From Rubrivivax sp. (lineage in GTDB: Bacteria; Pseudomonadota; Gammaproteobacteria; Burkholderiales; Burkholderiaceae_C): a stretch of DNA of 64,000 nucleotides. Positions 9,326-17,694 of the stretch are shown in pieces (positions within the stretch are counted from its first letter, which is position 1; each line of letters starts with the position of its first letter). A model generated the notes under the pieces. It made no database searches. It was not told the origin of the DNA and was given only the letters and a program-made list of their open reading frames with translations. A program made the position numbers and the translations under genes. The DNA lies in contig JADJHR010000003.1 of assembly GCA_016707445.1 (NCBI GenBank), positions 496,001 to 560,000 on the forward strand, in the 5' to 3' direction.

Positions 9326-9507
9326 CTAGGAGGCTGTCGGGCTTTGGGTCGGGCCCGCGCCCCGGCCCTTCGGGGTGGGCCAGGAAACGGGCCCATCCGT
9401 CGTTGCAAATGCTCGCGATACCTCTGGGTATCGCTGTGCATTGCGCCTAGGCTGAGCCTGTTTCCTGGCCCAACGCGGACCCGACCCAAAGCCCGACAGC
9501 CTCCTAG
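9326..9507. repeat. 182-bp palindromic repeat element (MITE-like)
   Basis: The ends are perfect 28-bp inverted repeats (9326-9353 and 9480-9507, starting CTAGGAGGCTGTCGGGCTTT). A second inverted pair lies inside (TGGGCCAGGAAAC at 9376-9388, complement at 9460-9472). The core is a tight hairpin GCGATACC-TCTG-GGTATCGC at 9415-9434. The whole unit could fold into one long stem, and it has no coding capacity. Terminal CTAG may be part of the target. It sits between pepP and the end of ndh, and supplies the TAG stop codon of ndh (9504-9506). No second copy occurs in this window, so mobility is inferred from structure only. Confidence 0.75.
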
Positions 9508-10808
9508 GGACGCGGTGCCGCTTCAGCTTGCGCCACCACGCGCGCATGGCGGGCAAAGGTCCAGTAGTTCCAGGCCCAGTCGGTGAGCACCATCAAGCGG
9601 TTGCGAAAGCCGATCAGGAAGTACACATGGGCGAACAACCAGAACAGCCAGGCCGCGTAGCCCGACAGACGCAGCGTGCCCAGCCGGCCCAGCGGAAGTT
9701 GCACCACCGCGGCCTTGCGCCCCAGCGTGGCCAGGCTGCCGTAGTCGGCATAGATGAAGGCCCGCGTGGACCTGCCCTGCAGCCGGGCCAGCAGGTTGTG
9801 CGCAGCCCGGCGCCCCATCTGCTTGGCCGCCGGGCTGACGCCCGGTACGGGCTGGCCCTTGCTGAAGGCGGTGGCGATGTCGCCGATCACGCTGATCTCG
9901 GGGTGGCCCTGCAGGCTCAGGTCGGGCAGCACCGGCACCCGCCCCGCGCGGTCGGCCTGCAGGCCGCAGTCGGCCGCAATCTGGCGGCCCAGCGGCGAGG
10001 CGGCCACGCCCGCGGCCCACAGCACGGTGCGCGCTGCCAGCCGTTGTTCACCCTGCACCGTCTGCAACGTGACGCCGCCGTCGTCGATGGCGGTCACGCG
10101 GGCGCTGGTGAGCAGCTCGACGCCCAGCCGCTGCAACTGGGCGGCGGCGCTGGCCGACGACTCGGGGTCGAAGGCGCCCAGCAGCCGCTCGGCGCCTTCG
10201 ACCAGGCAGACCCGGGCCTGGCGCGAATCGATATGACGAAACTCGCCGGGCAGGGTGTGGCGCGCGATCTCGACCAGCGTACCGGCCAGTTCGACCCCGG
10301 TAGGCCCGCCGCCGATGACGACAAAATTCAGCCAGGTCTGGCGCTCGGCCGGGTCGCTGCAGCGCTCAGCCCGTTCAAAGGCGCCGATGACCCTGGCGCG
10401 GATGGCCAGCGCATCGGCCAGGGTTTTCAGCGCTGGGGCATGGCGCGCCCAGTCGTCGTGGCCGAACCAGCTGTTGATCGCGCCGGCTGCCACGATCAGG
10501 TGCTCGTAGGGCAGCGCCGAGCCGTCTTCCAGCAACACCCGGTGCCCGCCGACGTCGACCCGATGCGCTTCGGCCTGCAGCACCGTCAGCCTGCCGCTGC
10601 GCATCTGGCGGCGCAGGATGTGGCGCACGGGTGCCGCCACCGCCGGCGCTGACAGCCCCGCGGTGGCAACCTGGTACAGCAGCGGCTGGAACAGGTGGTG
10701 GTTGGTGCGGTCGATCAGCGTGACGTCCACCGGCGCCTGCGCCAGCGCGCGCACCGCCGCCAGGCCGCCGAAACCGCAGCCGATGATGACGACCCGAGGC
10801 AAGGCCAT
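9504..10808 (-). CDS. ndh: type II NADH:quinone oxidoreductase (NDH-2)
   Basis: A single-subunit flavoprotein that passes electrons from NADH to quinone without pumping protons, at the inner face of the membrane. It has 434 residues. The FAD-binding loop GCGFGG is near residues 9-14, and NAD-binding GGGPTGVELAG lies in the middle. The C-terminal region has hydrophobic/aromatic helices (AAWLFWLFAHVYFLIGFRN) typical of the NDH-2 membrane anchor. I start it at the ATG at 10808 (MALPRVV): the much longer open frame upstream is antisense to the neighbouring gene. The stop codon is contributed by the inverted repeat of the element at 9326-9507, so the natural C-terminus may once have been different. 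Confidence 0.88.
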   Translation of the reverse strand: MALPRVVIIGCGFGGLAAVRALAQAPVDVTLIDRTNHHLFQPLLYQVATAGLSAPAVAAPVRHILRRQMRSGRLTVLQAEAHRVDVGGHRVLLEDGSALPYEHLIVAAGAINSWFGHDDWARHAPALKTLADALAIRARVIGAFERAERCSDPAERQTWLNFVVIGGGPTGVELAGTLVEIARHTLPGEFRHIDSRQARVCLVEGAERLLGAFDPESSASAAAQLQRLGVELLTSARVTAIDDGGVTLQTVQGEQRLAARTVLWAAGVAASPLGRQIAADCGLQADRAGRVPVLPDLSLQGHPEISVIGDIATAFSKGQPVPGVSPAAKQMGRRAAHNLLARLQGRSTRAFIYADYGSLATLGRKAAVVQLPLGRLGTLRLSGYAAWLFWLFAHVYFLIGFRNRLMVLTDWAWNYWTFARHARVVAQAEAAPRP

Positions 10809-10937
10809 GCGCACAGTTTCGCACCGCGCGCCGGCGCAGGCGGCCATCGGGGTCGGCCCTCTTGTCCCGCGGGCGCCGCTGCCCAACGATGGCGCTCTTG
10901 CGGTGAACACCGACCGCTGCCGCCCAGGGAGATCGCC

Positions 10938-11537
10938 ATGGCCGACCCGAACGCCGCCACGTTGACCCAGTTGCGCAACATCCAGGGCAAGACCGGCAGA
11001 TCGATCGCCGAGCTGCACAGCGCACTGGCGGCCAGTGGACTGGTCAAGCATGGCGACAAACGCGGCTGGCTGATGGCGCAGCACGCGCTGGGTTACGGCG
11101 ACGCCAACCTGGTGGTCACCGTGCAGGGGCCGACCTACGCGGCGCTGCTGGCGATGCTGGACGGCGCGAGCACGGGCGTTGCATCCGCGGCCGACGACGG
11201 TGACCCGCTGGGCGGGATCTACAGCGGCGCGAAAGCGCATCTGAGGCCGCTGCACGACGCCGTGATGGCCGTCATCGATGGTTTCGGACCCTTCGAACAA
11301 GCGCCGAAGAAGAGCTACATCAGCCTGCGCCGCAAGAAGCAGTTTGCGATGCTGGGCCCGGCCACCAAGGACCTGATCGAGATCGGACTGAACGTCAAGG
11401 ACCTGCCGCCGCACACGCGGCTCAAAGTCGTTCCGCCCGGCGGCATGTGCCCTTACACCGTGCGCCTGGGCCAGCCGGGTGAGATCGACGCCGACCTCAA
11501 GCGCTGGCTGGCGGCGGCCTACGCTGCGGCCGGTTGA
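10938..11537 (+). CDS. DUF4287 and DUF5655 domain protein
   Basis: A 199-residue soluble protein of unknown function. The first half (LTQLRNIQGKTGRSIAEL... to ALGYGDANLVV) is a DUF4287 domain. The second half (from about GGIYSGAKAHL through PKKSYISLRRKKQFAM) is a DUF5655 domain, a combination common in proteobacteria. The start at ATG 10938 is preceded by AGGGAGA at a suitable distance. It is transcribed divergently from ndh with about 130 bp between start codons. I know of no established biochemical role and infer none. Confidence 0.8.
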   Translation: MADPNAATLTQLRNIQGKTGRSIAELHSALAASGLVKHGDKRGWLMAQHALGYGDANLVVTVQGPTYAALLAMLDGASTGVASAADDGDPLGGIYSGAKAHLRPLHDAVMAVIDGFGPFEQAPKKSYISLRRKKQFAMLGPATKDLIEIGLNVKDLPPHTRLKVVPPGGMCPYTVRLGQPGEIDADLKRWLAAAYAAAG

Positions 11538-11585
11538 TGCGTTTTGGTCGGTGGGTCTGCAAGCGCAGGGGTCTTGCAGGCTGCC

Positions 11586-13067
11586 CTACAGGCGGCTGAA
11601 GTACTCGCGGCGCTGGAACTCGTCCTTGTCGGCCGCGTCGTCGTAGCGGTCGCACTCTGACTGCTTGATGCGCTGCAGGTAGGCGACAAAGTCGGCGCCG
11701 AAGGCCTGGGTGAGCACGTGGTCGTCGGCCAGTGCCTTCAGCGCCTCGTTCAGACTGGTGGGCAGGCGGGCCGCATCGGTGGTGCCATAGGGTGCGTCGG
11801 TTGCCGGCGGTGCGCGCAGCCGGCGCTCGATGCCGTCCAGGCCGGCGTGGACCTGTGCCGCCATGTACAGGTAGGGGTTGGCGGCGGGCTCGCCCAGGCG
11901 GTTCTCGATGCGCGTGGCCGCGTCGCCGCTGCCGCCCACCACGCGCAGCAGGGCGCCACGGTTGTCGCGACCCCACAAGAGGGATTGCGGCGCCAGTGCG
12001 TTCGGCTTGAAGCGGCCGTAACCGTTGACCGTGGGCGTGCAGAACACGGCCATGCCGCGACCATGCGCCAGCAACCCGGCCAGCCAATGCTCGCCCAGGT
12101 CCGACAGCGTATGTGCGGCGTCGATCGCCGTGCTGTCGGCGGCCGGGCTGTCGCGGACAAAGGCCGCGGCACCGGTTTCGCGGTGCAGCAGCGACTGGTG
12201 CAGGTGCCAGCCGCTGGACATGATGTTGGGGAACGGCGGCCGGCAGACGAAGCTGGCGTGGTAGCCGGCACGACGCAGCGCCATCTTCACGGCGTTGCGA
12301 AACAGCACCATGTTGTCGGCCGCGGTCAGCGCGTCGCTGACTTCGAACACGGCCTCGACCTGCGAGGGGCCGAGTTCAAGCTCCAGCGACAGCAGCGGCA
12401 GCCCGAGCGCCTGCGCGGTGCGCTGCACGATGCGCAGCGGCTCTTCGGCCATGTCGAACCAGGCTTCGCTCAGCAGCTTGTAGCCGGGGTGAATCATCGT
12501 CACCCGCGGCGGTTCACCGGGCCAGGCAGCACGCATCGGGTCGAGCTGCGGGCCGCTGTCGACGATGCGGTAGATGTGGAACTCGATTTCGAGACCACAA
12601 CGCATGACATAACCTGCATGCTGCAGCCGGTCCAGCGCCTGCTGCAGCACGCGGCGCGTGTCCAGCGGCACCGGCGTGCCGTCCTGGAACCAGGGCTGGG
12701 CACGCAGCCAGCCGCTGCCCTCGGCCCAGGGCAGGGCCTTGAAGCTGGTCGGGTCGGGCAGCAGTTGCAGGTTGTTGGCCTGGCCGAAGCCCGGCAGGCT
12801 TTGCGTGCCGCCGGGCTCGAAGACCTTGAACGCGGTGCGGTCCGAGGTGTCTTTCAGCATCAGCGTGCTGACCATGCCGATGCCCTGGCGCAGCGTGCGT
12901 TCGACGGCGGCGGCAACCACGGTCTTGCCGCGCACGTCGCCGTGCAGGTCGCACCAGCCGATGCGCACCAGGTCCAGCCCCGCGGCCTCGATGGTGTGCA
13001 GGGTCTGCTGCAGCGCCTGTTCGCGCGCGGCGTCGTGCACGCCGCAGCGTTCGGCGAAGTCGCTCAT
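11586..13067 (-). CDS. glutamine synthetase-like gamma-glutamyl ligase (PuuA/IpuC type)
   Basis: A 493-residue member of the glutamine synthetase superfamily. It has the N-terminal beta-grasp segment and the ATP-grasp-like catalytic core with Glu ligands in GLEIEFHIY and SLELELGPSQVEAVFEV, the SSGWHLHQSL loop and NPYLYMAAQVHAGLDGI. The sequence departs from housekeeping GlnA and looks like enzymes that attach glutamate to amines (PuuA, IpuC, aniline-pathway GS). The start codon overlaps the stop of the upstream Rieske oxygenase gene by four bases, so the two are translationally coupled. I infer that it activates an amine substrate that the oxygenase then attacks, or handles the released amine. 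The substrate is unknown. Confidence 0.82.
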   Translation of the reverse strand: MSDFAERCGVHDAAREQALQQTLHTIEAAGLDLVRIGWCDLHGDVRGKTVVAAAVERTLRQGIGMVSTLMLKDTSDRTAFKVFEPGGTQSLPGFGQANNLQLLPDPTSFKALPWAEGSGWLRAQPWFQDGTPVPLDTRRVLQQALDRLQHAGYVMRCGLEIEFHIYRIVDSGPQLDPMRAAWPGEPPRVTMIHPGYKLLSEAWFDMAEEPLRIVQRTAQALGLPLLSLELELGPSQVEAVFEVSDALTAADNMVLFRNAVKMALRRAGYHASFVCRPPFPNIMSSGWHLHQSLLHRETGAAAFVRDSPAADSTAIDAAHTLSDLGEHWLAGLLAHGRGMAVFCTPTVNGYGRFKPNALAPQSLLWGRDNRGALLRVVGGSGDAATRIENRLGEPAANPYLYMAAQVHAGLDGIERRLRAPPATDAPYGTTDAARLPTSLNEALKALADDHVLTQAFGADFVAYLQRIKQSECDRYDDAADKDEFQRREYFSRL

Positions 13068-14455
13068 GCGGGCTGTGAGGAAGGCGTCTGCGCGGGGGAT
13101 GCCTGCGTCCAGGGTGCGTGGTCGCGCTTGGCCTGGGCCTGGTCCTTCCACCATGAGCTCCAGGTGCCGGCCGGAGCGATGCCGTCCACGGTGTCGGGGC
13201 CAAGCATCTGTGCGGCCAGCGCGGCATCGGCCGCGCCCGGCGCCGTCTGCCCGGCCTGCACCGCGGCGATGGCCGCCAGCAGCGTCCGCCGATTGGCCAT
13301 GATCACCTTGTCGCTGGTGCCCAGGTGCTCGCGCGTGCGGTCCTGGATCGCGCCCATGCTCTCCACCGCCCATTGGTCGTGCACGTTGATGTCTTCCTCG
13401 CCCATGCCCAGAAAGGTGCTGCTGCGCTGCTCTGCAGCGTCGAAGCCCCAGCCGTTGTGGCGGCCGGCCTTGGGCACGTAGTCGGGCAGGGCGATGAACT
13501 GTGCGCGCTGGCGGCGCATCGCATCCTTGTCCACCGGCTCGGCAAAACTGGTGAAGAACGAAAACCAGTAGGTGTGCGTGTCGTCCACCGGCACGTGCAT
13601 CTGCGTGATCGTCAGCGTGGGTGACAGCGGGATCACGAAGGTCTGCGGAAAGATGCCGTGCGTCACGCGCACGTGCGTGAGCTCGGGTGTCATCGAGCGC
13701 AGCGTGGTGATCTGCAGGCCCCAGGGTCTGGCCTCGAAGCTGATGTCGGGCTGGTGGAACTCGCGCATCACGCGTGTCATCGGCCACTGTTCGCCGCCGA
13801 AGTCACCCAGGCTGGCGCTGCGGAACTGCTTGCCGGCGGGATTGATGCCGATCGCCGCCAGCGGCGCGTCGTTGAGAAACCGATGCAGGAACGAGGTGTG
13901 CGCCGGATCGATGCCGACCTCGAAAGCCTGCAGCCAGTTGCAATGCCACAGGCCCTTGAAGGCAAACACGTGCGTCGACGGTGCGGCAAAGCAGTCGAAA
14001 GCCGGGAAGGGCGGTGCCTTGTCGGGTGCGCCGAACCAGCCGAACAGCACGCCGCTGCGTTCGATCACCGGGTAGCTGGTCTGGCGCACGCGCTCGCACA
14101 GCTTGCTGCCGACAGGCTCGGCCGGTGTGTCCAGACAGCGGCCGCTGGCGTCGAACTTCCAGCCGTGAAAGGGACAGCGCACGCCGTCGCCTTCATGGCG
14201 CGCAAAGGCCAGGTCGGCGCCGCGGTGCGGGCAGTCGCGGTCCAGCAGACCCCACTGCTGGCGCTCGTCCCGAAACAGGATGAAGTCCTGCCCCAGCACG
14301 CGCACCGCCTTCAAGGGGCGCTGGTCCATGCCCGGTGCCAGCTGCGCGTCGAACTCGTCGACCAGTGCCACCGGCTGCCAGTACTGGCGCAGCAAGGCGC
14401 CACAGGCCGTGCCCGGCCCGACCCGGGTGATCAATTCATTCTGCTCGGCTTGCAT
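13064..14455 (-). CDS. Rieske 2Fe-2S oxygenase, alpha subunit (phthalate dioxygenase-like)
   Basis: A 463-residue mononuclear iron oxygenase. The Rieske cluster ligands are in CPHRGADL and CPFHGWKFD (about residues 75-97), and the catalytic iron ligands are in IDPAHTSFLHRF (His-x4-His with the preceding Asp). The N-terminal wording (LLRQYWQPVALVDEF) is typical of the phthalate 4,5-dioxygenase branch, which works without a beta subunit. The ATG at 14455 was chosen because AGGAG lies about six bases upstream. No reductase or ferredoxin gene lies nearby, so electrons must come from elsewhere. It is coupled by a four-base overlap to the glutamine-synthetase-like gene, which suggests an amine or amide substrate. 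Confidence 0.88.
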   Translation of the reverse strand: MQAEQNELITRVGPGTACGALLRQYWQPVALVDEFDAQLAPGMDQRPLKAVRVLGQDFILFRDERQQWGLLDRDCPHRGADLAFARHEGDGVRCPFHGWKFDASGRCLDTPAEPVGSKLCERVRQTSYPVIERSGVLFGWFGAPDKAPPFPAFDCFAAPSTHVFAFKGLWHCNWLQAFEVGIDPAHTSFLHRFLNDAPLAAIGINPAGKQFRSASLGDFGGEQWPMTRVMREFHQPDISFEARPWGLQITTLRSMTPELTHVRVTHGIFPQTFVIPLSPTLTITQMHVPVDDTHTYWFSFFTSFAEPVDKDAMRRQRAQFIALPDYVPKAGRHNGWGFDAAEQRSSTFLGMGEEDINVHDQWAVESMGAIQDRTREHLGTSDKVIMANRRTLLAAIAAVQAGQTAPGAADAALAAQMLGPDTVDGIAPAGTWSSWWKDQAQAKRDHAPWTQASPAQTPSSQPA

Positions 14456-14557
14456 GGCGACTCCTGCAGTGGGTTGACGCGGCAACGGCGCCGCTGGTCG
14501 GCAAGCCTCGATTCTGGCCCCAGGTGCGGCGCGTTTCGCACCGGGGGCCGGGCTCGC

Positions 14558-15802
14558 TCAGCCGGGCAAGGCCATCGCACAGGCATGGGCGCTGGACCAG
14601 GCCCACTGGAAGTTGTAGCCGCCCAGCCAGCCGCTGATGTCGACCACCTCGCCGATGAAGTACAGGCCCGGCTGCGTCGATTCCATCGTGCGCGACGACA
14701 GGTCGCGCGTATCGACGCCGCCCAGTGTCACCTCGGCCTTGCGATAGCCCTCGGTGCCGGTGGGCAGCAGCTGCCAGCGCGCCAGCTGTTCGGCGAGCCG
14801 TGCCAGCGCCTTGTTCGACACCTCGGCCACCGGGCGCTGCCAGTCGGCGTCCTGCTGCACCCACGCATCGGCCAGGCGACCCGGCACCAGGGCGGCCAGC
14901 TCGTTGGCGAGCAGGCGGCGCGAACGGGTCTTGGCCTGGCTCAGCGCGGCCGGCAGGTCGGTGTCGGGTGCGAGGTCGATGCTGATCGGCGTGCCCGGTT
15001 GCCAGTAGCTGGAGATCTGCAGCACCGCCGGCCCCGACAGGCCGCGGTGCGTGAACAGCAGGTCCTCGTCGAAGTCCACGCGCCCGGTCGACGCGCCGGT
15101 CTGTATGCGCACCGGCAGTGCCAGGCCGGCCAGCCCGGCATAGGGCGCCCAGCCCTCGCCGTCGAAGGTCAGCGGCACCAGGCCGGGGCGGGTCTCGACC
15201 AGGCGCAGGCCGAACTGCCGCGCCAGCCGATGGCCGAAGTCGGTGGCGCCGATCTTGGGGATCGACAGGCCGCCGCTGGCCACCACCAGCGCGCGGCTGC
15301 GCAGGCTGCCGCGGTCGGTGTCGATGGCGTACAGGCCGTCGCCCTGCTGCTGCACCGCGGCCACGCGGCAGGGTTGCCAATGCTGCACGCCACCGCTGCC
15401 GGCCTCGTGCAGCAGCATCTGGATCAGGTCGTCGGCCGAACGGTCGCAGAACAACTGGCCCTTGTGCTTTTCGTGAAAGGCAATGCCGTGGCGGCTGACC
15501 AGCGCGATGAAGTCGGCCGGCGTGTAGCGCGACAGCGCAGAGCGGCAGAACTGCGGGTTGGCGCCGATGAAGTGCTTGTGCGGGGCCTGCGCGTCAAGCT
15601 CTCGGTTGCTGAAGTTGGCGCGGCCACCGCCCGAGATGCGGATCTTCTCGGCGATCTTGTCGCTGTGGTCAAGCAGCAGCACACGCAGCCCGCGCTGCCC
15701 CGCGATGCCGGCGCAGAACAGGCCGGCTGCGCCGGCGCCGATGATGACGGCGTCCCAGGGGGCGTCGGCCGCGGGTGCGGGCCCTGCGGTTCGGGTGGGC
15801 AT
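14558..15802 (-). CDS. NAD(P)/FAD-dependent oxidoreductase, HI0933/YhiN family
   Basis: A 414-residue flavoprotein with an N-terminal dinucleotide fold (AVIIGAGAAGLFCAGIAGQRG). It has the family signature KIRISGGGRANFSN just after the first Rossmann motif, a central insertion domain and a C-terminal FAD segment ending YNFQWAWSSAHACAMALPG. The YhiN/BaiN family is widespread; most members have no assigned substrate, and BaiN reduces bile-acid intermediates. It is the last gene of a leftward run with the serine hydrolase, RraA-like protein and dehydratase (15-bp gap), though a functional link to sugar acid metabolism is not evident. Confidence 0.87.
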   Translation of the reverse strand: MPTRTAGPAPAADAPWDAVIIGAGAAGLFCAGIAGQRGLRVLLLDHSDKIAEKIRISGGGRANFSNRELDAQAPHKHFIGANPQFCRSALSRYTPADFIALVSRHGIAFHEKHKGQLFCDRSADDLIQMLLHEAGSGGVQHWQPCRVAAVQQQGDGLYAIDTDRGSLRSRALVVASGGLSIPKIGATDFGHRLARQFGLRLVETRPGLVPLTFDGEGWAPYAGLAGLALPVRIQTGASTGRVDFDEDLLFTHRGLSGPAVLQISSYWQPGTPISIDLAPDTDLPAALSQAKTRSRRLLANELAALVPGRLADAWVQQDADWQRPVAEVSNKALARLAEQLARWQLLPTGTEGYRKAEVTLGGVDTRDLSSRTMESTQPGLYFIGEVVDISGWLGGYNFQWAWSSAHACAMALPG

Positions 15803-15817
15803 GTTGCCGGTGCCCCG

Positions 15818-16951
15818 TCAGCGCACGCTGGTCACCACGACACCGCTGGACCAGGCCTTGCGGATCATCGCGCCGCAGGCGGCCGAATCGAAGCCGGCAC
15901 CGCCGGCGGCGGCCACGCGTGCGATCACGCCGTAGTAGCGCCGGTCGGCATCGATCCACGGATAGAAGCCGAAAGCCCCGGCGCTGCTGAACGCGCCATC
16001 ACCGCCCGGGTCGTCTTCGATCCAGTAGCCCAGGCCGTAGTGCCAGCTCAGCGCGCTCGGCACCGGGGTGTTCAGCGCGCTGGCACAGCTTGCGGGGTTG
16101 GTGCAGACGGCAAAGCTGCCGAGCAGGTCGGCCAGCTTCAGCTGGCGCTTCAGCAGCTTGCGCAGGAAGGTGGCGTAGTCGGCTGCGGTGCTGCGCACGC
16201 CGCCGGCCGGCTGCGGCTGACTGAGGCTGAAGTTGATCTCGGTGCCGAGCAGTCTGCGCATTTCGACCGCCAGCCCGGCACTGTCCAGCGCGCCCAGTGC
16301 CATGCCGGGTGCGCCCAGGCTGGCGTGCTTCTGCATGTGGCCGCCGCCGTAGGAGAAGCGCCCGACATGGGCTGGCGTGAGCACGCCGTTGTTGTCGCGC
16401 GCCACACAAGACGCCACGGTGTCGCCGGCCTGGCAGCCATTGGGTGCAAAGCTGGTGTAGCCACTGTGAAAGTTCAGGAAGCGAATGTCGTCTTCGGTCG
16501 GTGCCCCGTTGCGGCGCTCGGCCACATAGGCGCCGTACAGCCACTTCGACGCCGATGCGATCGGCATCACCGAGCCGGCGTCATGGTGCAGCAGGCTGCC
16601 GGGCGCGTCGATCGAAGCCCCCGCCAGGCGTTGCGCCGCGTCTCCGATCTCCCAGTAGAACGGGCGGATCGTCTGGCACAGCGCATGGCCCTGGGCGGTG
16701 GCGGTGGCGGCGGTCGCACGCGTGGCCAGGTCGGGGCCACCGGGCGGGGTGGGTGCGGTCAGTGCCAGGATGGTCAGCCGGCCATCGGCGTCCAGCCGCG
16801 CCGCCAGGTCGCGGTAGGTCTGGCCGTCGACGTCGATGGTGGGAACGGTCAAGACCGAGTTCGTGGTGTCGAAGCGGGCCTGGGCGATGGATGCCGTCAC
16901 CGCCAGCAGCAGCGGCAGAGATGCAGCGATGCGCAGGATCGATATGTTCAT
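15818..16951 (-). CDS. secreted serine hydrolase, beta-lactamase/class C esterase-like
   Basis: A 377-residue protein with a clear Sec signal peptide (MNISILRIAASLPLLLAVTA, cleavage near IAQA). The motif SASK in MPIASASKWLYGAYVAE fits the SxxK nucleophile of the penicillin-binding/class C beta-lactamase fold. A later Tyr segment (RFSYGGGH) and WHYGLGYW near the C-terminus resemble class C esterases. Several Cys residues (NGCQAG, VASCVA, AVCTNPASCAS) would allow periplasmic disulfides. It is expected to act in the periplasm on an ester or amide. It could be an esterase, peptidase or lactamase-like enzyme, and I cannot choose. It lies in an operon with the RraA-like gene 10 bp upstream. Confidence 0.65.
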   Translation of the reverse strand: MNISILRIAASLPLLLAVTASIAQARFDTTNSVLTVPTIDVDGQTYRDLAARLDADGRLTILALTAPTPPGGPDLATRATAATATAQGHALCQTIRPFYWEIGDAAQRLAGASIDAPGSLLHHDAGSVMPIASASKWLYGAYVAERRNGAPTEDDIRFLNFHSGYTSFAPNGCQAGDTVASCVARDNNGVLTPAHVGRFSYGGGHMQKHASLGAPGMALGALDSAGLAVEMRRLLGTEINFSLSQPQPAGGVRSTAADYATFLRKLLKRQLKLADLLGSFAVCTNPASCASALNTPVPSALSWHYGLGYWIEDDPGGDGAFSSAGAFGFYPWIDADRRYYGVIARVAAAGGAGFDSAACGAMIRKAWSSGVVVTSVR

Positions 16952-16961
16952 GTCGGCTTGC

Positions 16962-17684
16962 TCAGCGGCCTTGGGTCCGGCGCCAGGCTGCGAAGTCGAG
17001 CCTGGCCTGTTCGTCGGTCGGTGGGTACAGGCCGAGGATCGAATGGCCCGCCATCACCTGCTGCTGCACGAAATCCTCGAACACCGTCATCTCCACCGCC
17101 TCGGCCGCGATGTCGTCGGCGATGGCGGCCGGGATCAGCACCACGCCTTCGGCGTCGCCGACCACGATGTCGCCCGGCCACACCGCCACGTCGCCGCAGC
17201 CGATCGGCACGTCGATGTCGATCGCCTGGTGCAGCGTCAGGTTGGTCGGCGCGCTGGGCCGCTGGTGATAGGCGGGGATCGACAGCCGCGCGATCTCGGG
17301 GCTGTCTCTGAATCCACCGTCGGTGACCACGCCGGCCACGCCGCGCTTCATCAGTCGGCTGACCAGGATGCCGCCGGCCGAAGCCGCGCGCGCGTCCTTG
17401 CGGCTGTCGATCACGAACACCGCGCCGGGCGGGCATTCTTCGACCGCCTTGCGCTGCGGGTGATGTTGATCGTTGAACACCGTGATCGGGTTCAGGTCTT
17501 CGCGCGCCGGCACGTAGCGCAGCGTGAAGGCCGGGCCCACCATGTTCGGCAGCCCGGGGTTCAGCGGCCGCACGTCCTGGATGAACTGGTTGCGCAGGCC
17601 GCGCTTGAACAGGGCGGTGCACAGCGTGGCCGTGCTCACGCCCATCAGCCGGTGTCGGGTGTCGGGGTTCATGGTGGCGGTCAT
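16962..17684 (-). CDS. RraA-like / 4-hydroxy-4-methyl-2-oxoglutarate aldolase family protein
   Basis: A 240-residue protein of the RraA/HMG aldolase fold. The conserved region GVVTDGGFRDSPEIARLSIP contains the Arg and Asp typical of class II pyruvate aldolases of this family, and IGCGDVAVWPGDIVVGDAEGVVLIP is the C-terminal signature. Family members either cleave 4-hydroxy-2-oxo acids to pyruvate or bind RNase E. The genomic neighbour, a sugar-acid dehydratase ending ten bases upstream, favours the aldolase role: dehydration of an aldonate gives a 2-keto-3-deoxy acid that an aldolase would split. The start is the ATG at 17684, just after the dehydratase stop. Confidence 0.82.
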   Translation of the reverse strand: MTATMNPDTRHRLMGVSTATLCTALFKRGLRNQFIQDVRPLNPGLPNMVGPAFTLRYVPAREDLNPITVFNDQHHPQRKAVEECPPGAVFVIDSRKDARAASAGGILVSRLMKRGVAGVVTDGGFRDSPEIARLSIPAYHQRPSAPTNLTLHQAIDIDVPIGCGDVAVWPGDIVVGDAEGVVLIPAAIADDIAAEAVEMTVFEDFVQQQVMAGHSILGLYPPTDEQARLDFAAWRRTQGR

Positions 17685-17694
17685 CGTGCGGCCT

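Noticed and set aside
13658..17311. 1217-codon open frame on the plus strand
   Set aside because: It runs antisense through the Rieske, YhiN, hydrolase and RraA-like genes, has no conserved motif, and reflects the high GC codon bias of the opposite strand.
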